Shown one piece after another: positions 11,241 through 23,124 of a stretch of 64,000 nt of DNA. The first letter of the stretch is position 1, and every line of letters starts with the position of its first letter. The position numbers and the translations under genes were made by a program. The notes beneath the pieces were generated by a model. The model had not been told where the DNA came from. It worked only from the letters and a program-made list of their open reading frames with translations, and did no database searches. The stretch is from NCBI GenBank assembly GCA_036362985.1, contig JAYGXS010000007.1, positions 18,668,446-18,732,445 on the forward strand. The letters are read 5' to 3'. This DNA is from Ligula intestinalis. Taxonomy: Eukaryota > Platyhelminthes > Cestoda > Diphyllobothriidea > Diphyllobothriidae.

Positions 11241-12329
11241 ATGGTTTTCGATGGCGTAGCTTGCGTTGACGCTAGAAAACTGAGCTGAAAGTGCGACTAT
11301 TGTAATTGTGGCTGTTGGTGATAGTTCTAGTAGCACTAATGACAATAGCGGCAGTAGTGCCCCGGAGGACAACAAAGAGCAAGGGGACTTGTGTTGCCTG
11401 AGAGGTAGCGCTTAAGTTGCTAGTGATAGAAATAATATTCAGATGTAGATGCTAGTAGTTGTAAAAAATACTTATTAATGCCAGTGCAGGCGATGCGAGC
11501 ATAGAGTATAAGTTATGTAGGAGATGGGTCAGGCTGAGTCACCCAGAATCGATTCTCCACTGGTGACAGCCCGGCAGACGGGTCTTCATGTTACTATAAG
11601 GCGCTAGGAGACGCTGATCTAGATGGTGACGGCTGCCCGAGGGCTGTTCAAACACGCCACCTCTCGGTAGGCATAGTATGGGCCACTTTACTCGGCCCCC
11701 CCCCCCCCCCTCCCCCCACAAAATAAATCGCGCTAGCACTGCATGCTGGACAAGAGCGTGAGACCCGCATTATACCAACTATCAGATTATTCCATGCTGC
11801 GCGTCGTGAAGTGGTAAACAGCTAACACACGTCAGAAATCATGCAACGAACGTACTATGCACGGATCCAAGTAGTAAATATCAGGATTGAGTTTGCTTAG
11901 AATCAAATACCAAATAGCTGCTTACAGCGATAATGTTCTAAGGCTGAGGTGAAGATTCAGTTGGGGCACAATAAGAGGAGCAATAGACAACGGGTAGCAA
12001 CTAATCAATCTTATTTGTCTAGAGGTTGACACTACGTTTCTGTTAGCAGCAATCCTTTTCTGAGATTATTAATGCTAGTACTAAAGAGTATGCTTAGTAA
12101 TCCTAATACAGGCGATAACATGATTAGGTGCAACAATGCAAGAAATTAGTAGGCAAGTTAAGCAAGGACAGCATCTAACTTACCTGGTGGCACTTACATG
12201 GAGGTTCCCGGCGAGATTGAAGGCGTATCCTTGTCTTGGCGATGATAGGGGCTTGAGCTAGTGGTGGGGGTATAGCAGGGGGTTGAGTAAGTTACACCCT
12301 AGCAACTGCGATCTTCAGACCATTGTCGT
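11241..12329. other. No gene; possible LINE-A 3' UTR and microsatellites
   Basis: Between the LINE-A coding part and repeat R2. It includes AGT/ACT-rich stretches (11300-11360) and a cytosine homopolymer run at about 11697-11710. The distal 3' end of LINE-A cannot be placed. Confidence 0.35.
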
Positions 12330-12660
12330 TTATTAGAGAAGACGTCAGTAGAGGCCAGAATAGAAGGAATAGTTTATTGTGACCACAAAGGAACGGAGGA
12401 TAGCTGGAAAGAAGTTGGACTTCGGAGCACACGTCCTTCCGCTGGAGAGCCGTGGTCCTAAGTGACGTCTGGCGGCCGAGGGTGGGGGAAAAGGGACATG
12501 CTTGAGTGGTGCTTGGGCAGCTGCAAGAACTTCAACGCACTTGCGTGTGTCCGAATGGAAGTAGGCCAGGTCTCTGCAGGTCAGCGCGTCTGTAAGTGCT
12601 GACTGAGGTATTGGATGACCTTGAGGCAGCTGGTTTTGAACAATGACGCCGGACAAAGCA
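12330..12660 (-). repeat. LTR-like repeat with AATAAA signal
   Basis: On the minus strand it reads CTGCCTCAAGGTCATCCA, ...CCCCCACCCTCGGCCG..., CAGCGGAAGGACGTGTGCTCC, and then CACAATAAACTATTCCTTCTATTCTGGC. The first half matches the plus strand at 28315-28520. The AATAAA end resembles the ends at 24345-24430 (minus), 38500-38620 and 39110-39270 (plus). This is consistent with the R region of an LTR retrotransposon family. Confidence 0.5.
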
Positions 12661-12684
12661 ATGGAGGGCGTCGGACGGCAGAAA

Positions 12685-14745
12685 CCACTACAAGGGTGTG
12701 GGAGTGCTGGGTGTTTCGACATCACGGTCAATGCCGCTGTCGTGAATACGTATGTGATCTAGCAGGCCAATGCGACGGGTGAATGCCTGAGGGCAGTGTG
12801 GGCAGTGAAGGTGACGGTCTCTTCTATGTGTTGGTGCTCCAGGCACTAGTTCACTAGTTTCTGTGCCATGGATTCGCAATTGACCAATTAAGCCAATGCG
12901 TGAGGTAAATGCGCGATTACAGTGAGGGCAGATAACGCTCGAGCCCCCAGCGGTGGTAGATGGTGTAGGTGTAGTGGGGATGTTGGGAGGAGGCGATGAT
13001 GCGTCGATGGGGGTGGAGGGAGTTGCGGGTGAGATGACACCGGGGGATGAGGGCAGCGGAGCATCTGTGGTGAGGGTTGTTGCCGTCGAAGTTCTGGGCA
13101 GATAAGGTTCTGTTGAAGGGTTTGACGCCGTAGAAGTGGATGCCGTTGGGGGAGTGGTGCACTCCGTCCGAAGGTGACCGACCAAACCAATACGTGTCCG
13201 GAGGGTGCGTTGACAGCGCGGAAGGGCTTCTGCGGTAACAGTGTGCGTCCGTTGATTGTGAGAATTGCGAGCCATCCATTTGCCTTGGCGGCGGCAATTC
13301 GACTGGCTTCATAGATTGCTACGCTAGTTTTTTCCGTTCTTCGCCACGTAGATCGATCCTGCGCAAGGTCTTCCCAGGTCGCCGTGATGATTTGGACATG
13401 CTTCAGAAAGTTCTTCAGAGTGTTATGGTAATGCATCGTTTGTCCTCCTTTGCGACGAGTACCGGCAGCGAAATTTTCATAAAACGGTCACTTGTGTAGT
13501 CGTTGATCGTCCATCCGTACCACGTTACCGCTCCAGCGCAGTTGAATCTGCCTGAGCATGGCCTGGATGCGCTGAGAACTCCCGTTCTCTCCAGGATTTC
13601 CATGTCCGGGATCCTATCCTGCCATCTTAGCTTTGCTATCCGGCGGAGACAACTGAGATGGAAGTGGCGTAGCCTTTAAGTTTAATTGGTGTAGACGGTC
13701 CAAGTATCTGCTCGGTACATGAGTGTTGTGAGCACGAAGGCCTTGTACTTCTTCACTTTCGTGGACAGCTGGAGACTGTGACAATTCCATACAGAGGCTT
13801 GCAGCCGGTCGAAGACTTGGCTGGCTTTGGAGTTCCGTCGAGCAAATTCGTCGGCGATTTGGGTGTTGCGGGATAACGTGCTGCCAATATTAGCGAAGTT
13901 ATCCACGTTCTCGAGCTCAGCGACGTTGACATTGATACGTGGAGCATTATAGTCAGCACCCGGTGGCTGTTGGTGCAAGACCATCGTTTTTTCCGTGTTG
14001 ATGGTGAGACCGAAGTTTGCGCAACCTGCGGCGAAGAGGTTCATACTCCTTTGCATCTCCGCTTCGGGTGTGGTGTTAAGAGCGCAATCGTCCGCGAACA
14101 GTAGGTCATGAACAGTGACTGTAGAGACGCATGTGGGGGTCTGCATGCGTCGGATGCTGAGAATGTGTCCATCCGTGCTGTAGTTTATGCGGATCCCAGG
14201 ACGATCGTCACAGTAGGCATCCATCAGTATGGCAGAGAATATCAGACTAAAGAGGGTTGGTGCGAGAACACAAACCTGCTACACAACATTGGCTTCGCGT
14301 CGTCCGTGATGCGCACCATCATCCCATCGTGGAGCTGGCGTACCGTGCGAGTGAAGTGTTTAGGACAGCTAAACGTTTGCATGACTTTCCAAAGTCCAAC
14401 GGGATTCATCGTTGCAAATGCTTTCGTTAGATTCATGAAAGTGATGTACAGGTGGGTGCGCATCTCCTGGCACTTCTTCAATTGACGAGCAGTGAAGCTC
14501 ATGCCGGTTGTGCCACAATGACAGCAAAAACCAGATTCGCTTTCATGCAGGAGTCCTTCTTCCAGGTAGTTGTCGAGGAAGTTCAGGAGAATATGGGCGA
14601 AAATTTTGCCGGCGATGGTGAGCAGCGAAATTCCACGATGATTGTCACAGACTTGGCGATTCCCTTTTTTACTTGTAGAGGTGAACAATTGTGGCGTCCT
14701 TGAAGTCCTGGGGGACTTGGTCTTGTCACTACATCTCATGGGAGA
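12685..14745 (-). mobile_element. LINE-A, 3' half: reverse transcriptase and C2H2 zinc-finger tail (degenerate)
   Basis: Minus strand. The frame at 14242-14739 carries early RT residues (GNRQVCDNHRGISLL). The frame at 13682-14224 carries the RT catalytic motif LLFADDCALNT and thumb residues (TINTEKTMVLHQ). Later frames (13415-13603, 12688-13436) carry the C-terminal region. Zinc fingers read CPHCPQAFTRRIGLLDHIRIH (complete C2H2) and CPHCNRAFTSRIGLIGQLRIH (first His replaced by Gln). Several frameshifts break the frame. LINEs with this C-terminal finger array are known from tapeworm genomes. The 5' half continues at 16630-18490 beyond a nested LINE-B. Confidence 0.85.
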
Positions 14746-16629
14746 GCTTAGTTAAATGGGAGGTGAGTTGGTGACCATCGTATTTGTAAATCTTGAAGAA
14801 GAGAAACATGAGAAGATGAAACATCATAAATTTTCAGCGAAAAATGGTTCCATTCACGCAGAGCAATGAATAGGTTAAGTAATGGGTCATGGTTAAAGGT
14901 AAAAGGTCATGTAATACTCAAAATTCAAGTTTTACACGATATTCACATCTCTTATGGAGACAAATCAGCTTTCAACTACTTAATTTCCGCTTCTTCACAC
15001 GTGAGGTAGCGTGCTAGGAATGGGAGTACCGAGCGCTGATATGCTGATACGAGGCAAGACATATGACGGAAGCCTCGGCGCATGGGACGAGAAGACTTTG
15101 CAGTCATTATTTCGGAGTGGAGAGGGTGAGTGACCTCATTAAGGATGTGATCAGCAAATTGCTTAACCGCTTTAAAGTGGCGCTGTATCATGTCAGCTAG
15201 GAAAGCATAGGAAACCTCGGCAGCTGAAAAGAGCATTCGGAGGCATAGTTTCAAAATGACTAAGTCTTTTTAATAAAGGCTCGAAGAATAGCTGGAGAGC
15301 AGTAAAGAATGAGGGGGAGAATACAAGCATCTTCAAAACGCCAGATTAGGGCTTGTGGTGTGTGATATGAACGCAAGCGGTGGATTAAATATAAAGGTCG
15401 ACGGATTTTGATAAAAAGGCCTTCTATGTGAAGAGCAAATATATGGTCAGGTGCTAGATCGACACCAAGGTATCGGTAAGAGGATACTTCGGTAGACAGA
15501 ATGCCAATATTTTCGGGACTGGGAGAGGGTTGAAGTCAAAAAATACACTGGACTGACTTTCGCTCGTTAAGTTGAAGGCCATTTGCTGACGACCATGTTG
15601 AGACATGGTCTAGGCCATCCTTCAGTATTTGGAGATGTGAATGACTTTTGAGCGGATAACCAACAACCATATCATCAGCATATTTAACAAACAAGCATTC
15701 GTTTGGCGATCGTAGGTCGCCAGTGTGGAGGGAGAAGAGATGAGGGGATAATATAGCCCCTTGAAGAACTCCACAGTTGTTGGGAAGGACCATGGATTTT
15801 CGCTTTCCGCACTGAACGAATTGAATGCGGGAAGTGCAATAGTCCCCAAGCCAAGAGACAGCTCAGCCGGGAAAGCTGCACGCAGAAGTTTTGTTAAGAA
15901 GTAGATGGCACGGTATCGTATTAAAGGCTGAGGAGCAGTCGAGAAAAGCACATCCGTACGCACGGCAGCCCTTATCTAAATCTCTTAGAGCAGAATGGAC
16001 TACCAGAGCAACAGCGTCTAGTGTACTACGACTAGCCTTATACGCAAATTGCAAGAGATCGGAAAAATCGGAAGACTCGTTCTGCAAGTTTCACTAGTGC
16101 AGAAGAGCAGGCAATTTGACGAAAATATTTTGGACCAGAAGAGGAAGGTTTTGTCAGGATGGGGGTTATGCTCACTGATCGCCACTCATCAGGAATCTTA
16201 GACTCCATGAACGACAAGTTGATGAGGTGTGTCAGTGCAGGTGCTAACTGAAAAGAGCAAGATTTCAGGAGAAACGGTGAGATCCCGTCTGGCCCGGCAG
16301 CTGTTGAACCTCGAAAGTTTTTAAGATGTTTCATCACTGTTTCCACAGACACAGGAACAAAGACACTTGGTAATAAGGAAATTGCGTCTGTTGGAAGATG
16401 GGAGGCAGTGGGAGTGTGGATGTAGTTTGCATTTAAACTATCTAAATCTAAGTCAGAATCTACATGTGCATGTGTATTGCGTTGACCAGTGAGATGCTTA
16501 AGAGTCTTCCCAATTTCAGCCGAGGAGAGAGGAGAGGAAGATGTAGAAGTAAAAATCTGACTGACAAAAAGGTCGCTCAGCCGGGAAATCTCACGCTTCA
16601 TTAGGAAATTCACATCCTTTAGTCTATCT
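14746..16629 (-). mobile_element. LINE-B nested inside LINE-A
   Basis: The minus-strand frame at 16038-16613 carries the RT fingers (GPDGISPFLLKSC). 15863-16087 carries the palm start (FLDCSSAFNTIP). 15536-15793 carries GVLQGAILSPHLFSLHTGD and the catalytic KYADDMVVGYP. The distal part (14976-15254) matches a second fragment at 29085-29330. Frameshifts separate the pieces. The RT type fits the CR1/L2/Jockey superfamily; the clade is not determined. LINE-A coding sequence stops near 16630 and resumes near 14745, so LINE-B inserted into it. Exact ends and target duplication were not resolved. Confidence 0.8.
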
Positions 16630-18490
16630 CATAGACCTAGTTTGTAGAACAATTCCTTTTGGCGTCTCAAAGTTTTGAGGGATCGCAGGGGTCGCATCAG
16701 AACCAGTTGCTTTCCCGCTGGAGAGTTGCTGCGCACCCTTAACAGTTTCCTGGAGGGTAGCTGGGAGGTCGAAATTTGCGTTGGCTTCCACCGGAGGCAT
16801 AGGGTCGATGGTGGCTTTGGAGATAATAGAAGGACTGTAGATTACGCTTTAGAAATGCTGCACCCAGCGTTGCAGAATCTGTGCCTTATCAGCAAGTAGG
16901 GTGGATTCATCAGTACTGAGCAGAGGAGTCGCGCCTTTGACGATGGGACCGCAGATGGCCTTAATTGCAGCGAACAAGTTATTTTATTCGATTTCCTCGC
17001 CCTTGCGAGCCATCCAAGCATCCTGTCTTTCTCTCAGCCGCTGCTGCAAAAAACGGCGACTTTGGTAGAAGGCTGCTTTCGTGGTATCGGTAGGGCAATC
17101 AATGTAGGCTTTGTGCAGACGGTTCTTCTTGGCGAGCTGATTTTTAATGACTGCATCGTTTTTTGTCGAACCAGTGCTGGTGTTGGCAGCGTGCGCAGCC
17201 GAGGACGCGTTGGGCAATGGATTGAACAGTGTCCCTTAGTTGATACCATCGGTTCTCTGCAGAGGAGTTCTTCTCTGCGACTGGAAGATTATCTAGCCGT
17301 TGAGCTAGCTTGTTGCTGAAATGTAAATGGTTAGCAGGCACATTTGACAAAGCTGTATTCAACTTGCCTGGATGTCACCTACCTTGGGGTCTCCTGCGGG
17401 GTTGAAGGCGGATCCTCATGTTGGGGATGACAAGAAGAGGATCGGTCCAGCCGTCAGCACCTGGCATTGCCTTTGACACCAGCACGTCCTGCTTATCACG
17501 CTGTCGGACGAAGACATAAACCAGGAGGTGCCAGTACTGAAATTGGGGATGCTTCCATGTTGCCTGGTGCTGCAGCCGAAGGTGGAAGTAGGTGTTGGTC
17601 AGTAGGAGGCGGTGCTCTGCGCAGGTTCGGAGGAGGAGCAGGCCATTGTCACTGAGTCTGCAAAGACCGTAGGGACCCAGCACTTCTCTCGAGGTTAGGT
17701 CATCTGTGCTGACGCGAGCATGGAAGTCAACAAGGACACTCAAATTATCTGCCTTCGGCACAGTCACCAAGAGGGTGTACAGGTCCTCGTAGAAGTTGTT
17801 CGTTGTCTCGTCAGCCATGGTCATCGGGGGGAGGGGGGACGTAGGCACTGATGATATTGGCGAATTTGCCACCCCGGAGAGGCAGACGGAGGCTCATCAG
17901 GCGATAATTGATGCCCTGCGGCAGAGGTCCCACGATATCAGTCCGGATGGCAAAGGCGACGCTAGCATCGCGTCGCTCTGCCTTTGGGCGGCCAGGCTAA
18001 AAGAAGGTGTAACTGGCACCCACCTCCTTCATGCGGCCTTCGTTGGAGAAACAGGCTTCACTGAGTGCAACAATGTCGACCTTGAAGCGCGTCAGTTCCC
18101 GGGTGATGAGCACTGCTCTCCGTTCCGATCGGTTGCTCTTCCGGTTTTTAAGGAGGGAGTGGACGTTCGGAACTGCTAGTGTAATGGGGCTTACCCTAAC
18201 GTCCTGAATTGTCCGTTGGGTTGGGAGAGGATAGGGAAGGTAGTGGGGACGAAAACAATTTGTTTCTGTTTGTAGTGTTTTGAACGCATAGATTGCAGTC
18301 TGTTAGCCACGATCCGCTCTCAGAAGTCGTGACCCAGCATTTGTTTGGGGCACCTTTTTTACCCCCTCAACCCTGGCGAGAGGGAAAGCAGCGCTCCCCC
18401 TAAATAGGGTTGCTTTAACACCCGAAAGGCTGCAGTACTCCACCATGGGTCACATCGATGTGTTTAGTGCGAGAACGACCATGAGGTTCG
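16630..18490 (-). mobile_element. LINE-A, 5' half: endonuclease and linker (degenerate)
   Basis: Minus strand. The 5' part (18180-18490) is non-coding or decayed leader. Endonuclease residues follow: NVHSLL, VDIVALSE, then the frame at 17375-17872 with VLVDFHARVSTDD and GADGWTDPLLV. The usual aspartate-histidine near the end of this domain reads DP here, so the endonuclease is probably inactive. Frames at 17144-17362 and 16984-17217 give the linker (NRWYQLRDTVQS, AFYQSRRFLQQRLRERQDAW). The region 16640-16980 carries the pre-RT segment. The coding order joins to the RT half at 14745. Confidence 0.85.
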
Positions 18491-18659
18491 AGCCGCCTAC
18501 GTGATTGCATGTTTTTCTCGCCGTAGGACTTTTGAGACCGTGGGAGTAAATATTTGGAGAGTGGTGGTGGGAGCAGCAGTACTTATCGCAGCAGTGGCGG
18601 TCGGGGCAATATTTAAAATATTACTGGTATCAATTTTACTAGTTGAGTCCTGCGTTGTT

Positions 18660-19450
18660 GGTAGAGCCTACGCCACATATTGAAGGTGAAGTGGCAGGAG
18701 AGGACTCCAGACACGGAAATCCTGGAGAGAACGGGACTTCTCAGCATCCAGGCCATGCTCAGGCAGATACAACTGTGCTGGAGCGATCACGTGGTACGTT
18801 TGAACGATGAACGGCTACCCATGCGACTGTTTTACGGCGATTTCGCTGTTGGTACTCGTCACAAAGGCGGGCAAAAGAGACGCTACAAGGACATTGAAGA
18901 ACTCCTTGAAGCGTCTCGAAATCAACATGTTGAAAAGGCAAAACTGACGGCACGCAAGTCTCATAACACACGGACGCACGCTGCCACCACCCAACCCCTC
19001 CCAACGTGTCCGCGTTGTCAACGCACCTTCCGTGCACGCATAGGCTTAGACGGTCACCTCCGGAAACCATGCAACCCTCATCCGACAGCATCCACGTCTA
19101 CTGCACCAAACACTCCACCAGACCCTACTCAACCCTCCACCTCGACGGCAATACTCGACGCAAGAGATGTCTCGTTGCCCTCATCCACAAACTCCAACCC
19201 ACCCGCAACTTCCTCCACTCCTTCCGACACTTGCGAATCCATCGCACAGAGACTGGTGAACTTGTGCCTGGAGCACCAACACACAGACGAGACCGCCGCC
19301 TTCACTGCCCACACTGCCCCCGATCATTTGCTCATCGTATAGGCCTACTAGGTCACATGCGCATTCACGACAGCGGCATTAATCGTGATGTCGACACACC
19401 CGGCACTTCACACATCCCCACCACCAGCCCTAAGCCCCCTCACTAGTCGC
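18660..19450 (+). mobile_element. LINE-A 3' fragment with zinc-finger tail
   Basis: The plus-strand frame from 18680 encodes post-RT residues (TPDTEILERTGLLSIQAM, GGQKRRYKD) and the finger-like CPRCQRTFRARIGLDGHL. A frameshift near 19220 moves the rest into the frame ending at 19446, which carries CPHCPRSFAHRIGLLGHMRIH (complete C2H2). It is 5'-truncated and lies head-to-head with the minus-strand LINE-A copy; only about 170 bp separate their 5' edges. Confidence 0.8.
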
Positions 19451-20399
19451 TTCACTTCATTATTGCAGCGTCCAGTTTGCTAGGACACCCAGGTAAGTTG
19501 TCCTCATATAAGCCGAACTTGCCTCTTAATTTGCCTTACTGTCCTTGTGTACGATGTCTTTTGCACCACTGCTACTATTACTTGCTAGTACTACCATTAA
19601 GCACGGTTTCTTATACCAGCCTCACTAGCATTAGAATCCTTTAACGTCACTAGCAGCTTAGTCCCAGCTCCACTCAGGTTTATGCGTTCTTACTCGCAGT
19701 CTTCTCTAGGGCCTGCAGTGCATTCACTTGCACCTTCAGCCCTGCCTCGTTCATATCATTGCACTCGCATCACGCCTATCACAGTCAACACTGGTGGATT
19801 AATTGGTCAGTCATCACCCTCCCCCTAATTCACGCCTCTAACGTTGTTATCTTGCCAATTTATGCCTAAAATGCCGGCATGGCTGGGTGCACGGAGGGCA
19901 GGGGGGATTGAACGTCGATCTCGCCAGTCAGGCTTACTCTACTGACGTAAATTTTAAGGGGAGAACTGATCAATTTCCATGCAGCACTCGTCATAAGACC
20001 GTCCGGGAAGTAGTACATGCCAATAGCTGTCCTCACGCCAACTTAACTCGAGGGTGCAAATTTTGCTGCCTGGGTTAAGGGGGGGGGGGAGTACGTGGTG
20101 GCTGTGCGCGGCCTGCGGCCCACAGGAATCCGAAGACCGGCAGAGCCGGCTGACAGCAACCGGTTAATCAACGCAGGGGTTTCAACTAACTAAGCTGCCT
20201 TGTCGTGCTGTACGTGAACAACCAATAAGAAATATGGGGTATAGCCTTATCTTCACTGATACTCCCTACCAAACCTAACCTGCACCAGCTCTCAATCAAC
20301 CTTATTTCTGCGAAATGTGATCCCCTTTCCTATGCAGCACTGCAAGTCCTTCTGTTAATAGCAAAACGAACACTATTAGCCAGCACCACAGTCACTGCA
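19451..20399. other. No gene; probable LINE-A 3' sequence and simple repeats
   Basis: It follows the LINE-A stop codon at 19444-19446. It includes ACT/ATT-type trinucleotide words near 19570-19600 and a guanine run at about 20080-20089. The 63-codon frame at 19887 has no motif. Confidence 0.35.
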
Positions 20400-21430
20400 G
20401 TTGCGTCAGGTTGTCCCAGGCAATCTCGATGAAAGGTTAGCTGCGTTCTTGTTCCTGTCCTACCTGTTTCTGTTCTCTCTCTCTACTCGCTTGTTCGTTT
20501 GGCTCTGCTCTCACTTCTCACTTTTCTTCACTCTTCCCTCTCTCGCCTTCTTCCCCTTTATCTGCTTATCTTTATTATCTCCTTCGATTTCCTCTCGTTT
20601 CTTGCACTTCTCTCTCTCCCCCCTTTTCCTTTTCTCTCCTTTCTTCTTCTGCCCATCCACATTGCGAAGTTCATCAGCTGTCTCTCTCACTCCTTTCAGC
20701 CCCGCCCACGGATGCCAACCGACAACGGAGCATAGGCAGTGCCTTTCAGTCGTTTACTGACTGGTTATCCTTCCCAGGAGGAAGTTGGCCCAGGCTTCAT
20801 GCAGGGCTGCTCTCATCCTTCTGAGATCTAATGTTCTGTATGCACATGCAATGCCAGTTCTCAGCCAACCACGGTCCCTGCGGCCTGGAAGGCGCTGGCG
20901 CTTTCTCTCACTTCTGATTCCCTGTTGGTGATTGCGTTCGCGCTCCCACTGGTTTTCAGACCCGACCTCATGTTTCCGGAAAGCTAGGCGATCACTATGC
21001 GGTGGGGAGAGAGTTAGGTCAACCTCAGCGCGTTTCTCTCCTCACTTTAATAAATCTGAATGCGTCTGAATCTATCACGGTGCGCTAAAAGCCGTGGCTT
21101 GGAGGATTTGCCAACTGACGGGAAAACTTTGGCCCCCTACGTTACTGCTCCTTGTGTACGCGAGTGTTTGTGTGTGCGTATAGGAGGAGAGGGAGGACTG
21201 AGAGTCAGGCTGCAATGGCTTCCTTTTAATGTGGCCTTTATGGTGCTCCCGCGCAGTCGGGGGCATACCTAGCGAGATGGCTGTGTCATGTGTGCGCGTG
21301 CTGAGTGTTTATCGCGCCAGCCATCTACACCCTCTCTCATTCCCGGTCTTATTGACTTTGTCTTTACCCCGGATACAGATATAAGAGTGGCGAGCGAGTG
21401 GGTAGATCCTGCGTGAGTCTGCCTAAACTC
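20400..21430 (+). repeat. LTR-like dispersed repeat R2 (longest copy)
   Basis: It contains a C/T-rich tract (20460-20690), a GGCAGTG...GAGGTCAACCT..GCG block, a TTTAATAAATCTGAATGCG site (about 21046), GTGCGCTAAAAGCCGTGGCTT (about 21080), and a distal GTGGCCTTTATGG...CGCGCCAGCCATCT block. It is the counterpart of 10641-11240 (minus) and 27960-28250 (plus). The open frames in the pyrimidine tract are compositional artefacts. Confidence 0.5.
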
Positions 21431-22202
21431 CTGTTTTCTCTCCTGCCAGTTCTCTGCGTTGCTTTTGCTTGCTGTCACTTCATGTTGCTTGCCCAGCTCA
21501 CCTCAGTGTCTGTTGCGGCTTGCTTCAGCGTTTGCTGCGGCTTGCTGGAGTGCGTGGTGCCCATCGTCGAAATCGATGGGGGAACTGTCGGTAGATCTAT
21601 GCTACGGCATGTACTGTCCCAAACATTGCTAACAATAAAAAGCCCAGTAAACTGATAGTTCCTTGGAAGATAAAGACATTAAGGTTAATAAAATAGTAAA
21701 GGAGCGATAAGGAAAGACAGCAGTGCCACGACAAGGAGAATATCAAGCAAAGTAACCGATAACAGATAACAGATAAATATATTAGGCAATAGAATAACTG
21801 ATACAATGCTACAGGAATATTGGATGGGAACAGCAGTAATACTACCAATGAGAAGTTCATTATGAAAGACTAGAGGGACGGAGAAACTAGAAGCATCAAA
21901 TGGTGATAGCAGTACTACACCTACCAAGGTATTGTAAATACTGATGATGATGAAAGTAGTGCTGGAGATACTAGTAGATGACGTGCGAGCGCTAATTATG
22001 AAAGTCATCGTAGTGATGGTAATAATATTGCTCACAGTGGGCTCTAGTAACAGTAAGTAGGTACTGCTAACTAGGAGTCGTAGTAATGAATAAAAGTGTT
22101 GTTAATAAAGATTAGCGAGGATAAAGAAAGTACTGCGCACAATACTCTACTACTAGCAGGCTACTATGGCACCTAGGGTTACTGCAATGACCTGCCTCTG
22201 CG
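21431..22202. other. No recognised gene; trinucleotide-rich
   Basis: Mostly degenerate AGT/GTA/ATA words (21660-22150), so minus-strand frames are rich in Ile, Ser and Thr without being coding. No promoter or RNA gene seen. Confidence 0.4.
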
Positions 22203-23124
22203 GCAGCCTAATCCACAGATATTTTAGCTACATCCGGATGTCAGCCTTTGAACGAGCTTGCTTTTGCACGCCTGCAGAAGATCTAGGCTGCAAAAATAGT
22301 TACTAAATAATATGCTTTTGCTTTATTGAGGTGTTACGTTCTCGAAAAATCAGTTACATTTTAAAGAAGACGTGTGTGTGGATGCATCTGACTGACCAGA
22401 TCGCCACCATACGTAAACCAGGTAAATTGACAATGTGATTAAACCCATGGCGTGAAGTGGGCGTTTGTAGCTTAGCGGTAGAGCATTAGCCTCCGGCAAA
22501 GGCTTTATCTGATGCGCGGGTTCAAATTCCGCCAAACACCTAGAGTTTTTCACACTTGGGTCAACTCAAATTAAGCAAATCTGCCAAACCAACTTAATAA
22601 ATCGACAGTACTATGCACACGTAAGCATTTAAGTAAAAGTGCTCTAGCGTTCTCCATGTCCAGCGCACATTCACGCACACGCACTGACAGCTCGGTAACT
22701 GAGCGGAACTTTGTCAATCAAAACACAATTCCTGTTAGCGACTCGCTCGTTAGCAGAAATGCTCGTAAATTGGGCTGCTCGTTACCCGAGGCTCCACTGT
22801 ACACTGGTATTTCCCCAGAGGCAGGTAGAGAACTGCGATGGTGCCGTGGCGTAACGCCGCACATGATAGGCACTTCAGTACTTTGAATGAAGTGTTTACG
22901 TGTGTACATAACTGGTACTCACCGGGTCATCTTGATGCTCATACACACATATGTTTTCTGTACGATATAATTGGGTTAACAAAGTCATCAAAGATCAATA
23001 CTGATAAATTATACTGATTAAGTAGCAATTGTTACGGTCTATGCCCTTTGTAGGTTTCACAAATAAGCTCGTTCAAAAGGCTGGCATCCAGAGGTGATTA
23101 ACATATCTGTGGATTAGACTGCAG
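22203..23124. mobile_element. Foldback (long terminal-inverted-repeat) element
   Basis: The left end (GCAGCCTAATCCACAGATAT, then GGATGTCAGCCTTTGAACGAGCTTG) reappears as reverse complement at the right end (23050-23124). The arms continue inward with matched words: AAAAATAGTTACTAAATA/AATTGCTACTTAAT, GTGTGTGGATGCATC/GTGTGTATGAGCATC, GTAAACCAGGT and CACACGTAAACACTT. The arms are about 250-400 bp and imperfect, around a short centre near 22700-22860. No transposase is present, so it is non-autonomous. A 166-bp SINE interrupts the left arm. Confidence 0.7.
22433..22598 (+). mobile_element. tRNA-derived SINE (SINE1), intact copy with target duplication
   Basis: This 166-bp element is flanked by AAATTGACA (22424-22432) and AAATCGACA (22599-22607), a 9-bp target duplication with one mismatch. 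Its head (22461-22539) is tRNA-like: acceptor GCGTTTG/CAAACAC, A-box-like TAGCTTAGCGG, B-box-like GGTTCAAATTC. The tail has GAGTTTTTCACACTTGGG and ends CCAACTTAAT. A second copy is at 52951-53116 and a diverged one near 51527. It sits inside the foldback element, so it is the younger of the two. Confidence 0.85.

Noticed and set aside
12888..13436. 182-codon His/Pro-rich minus frame as a histidine-rich protein
   Set aside because: It is an alternate frame of the LINE-A zinc-finger region, where low-complexity Ser/Thr/Pro codons read as His/Pro.
20401..20760. 119-codon plus frame rich in Leu, Ser and Phe, resembling membrane spans
   Set aside because: It is produced by a C/T-rich tract that recurs in repeat R2; the hydrophobic runs are compositional.
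22461..22539. Functional tRNA gene
   Set aside because: The spacing between D and anticodon stems, C at position 33, the acceptor mismatch and the shared flanking SINE tail show a SINE head, not a working tRNA.
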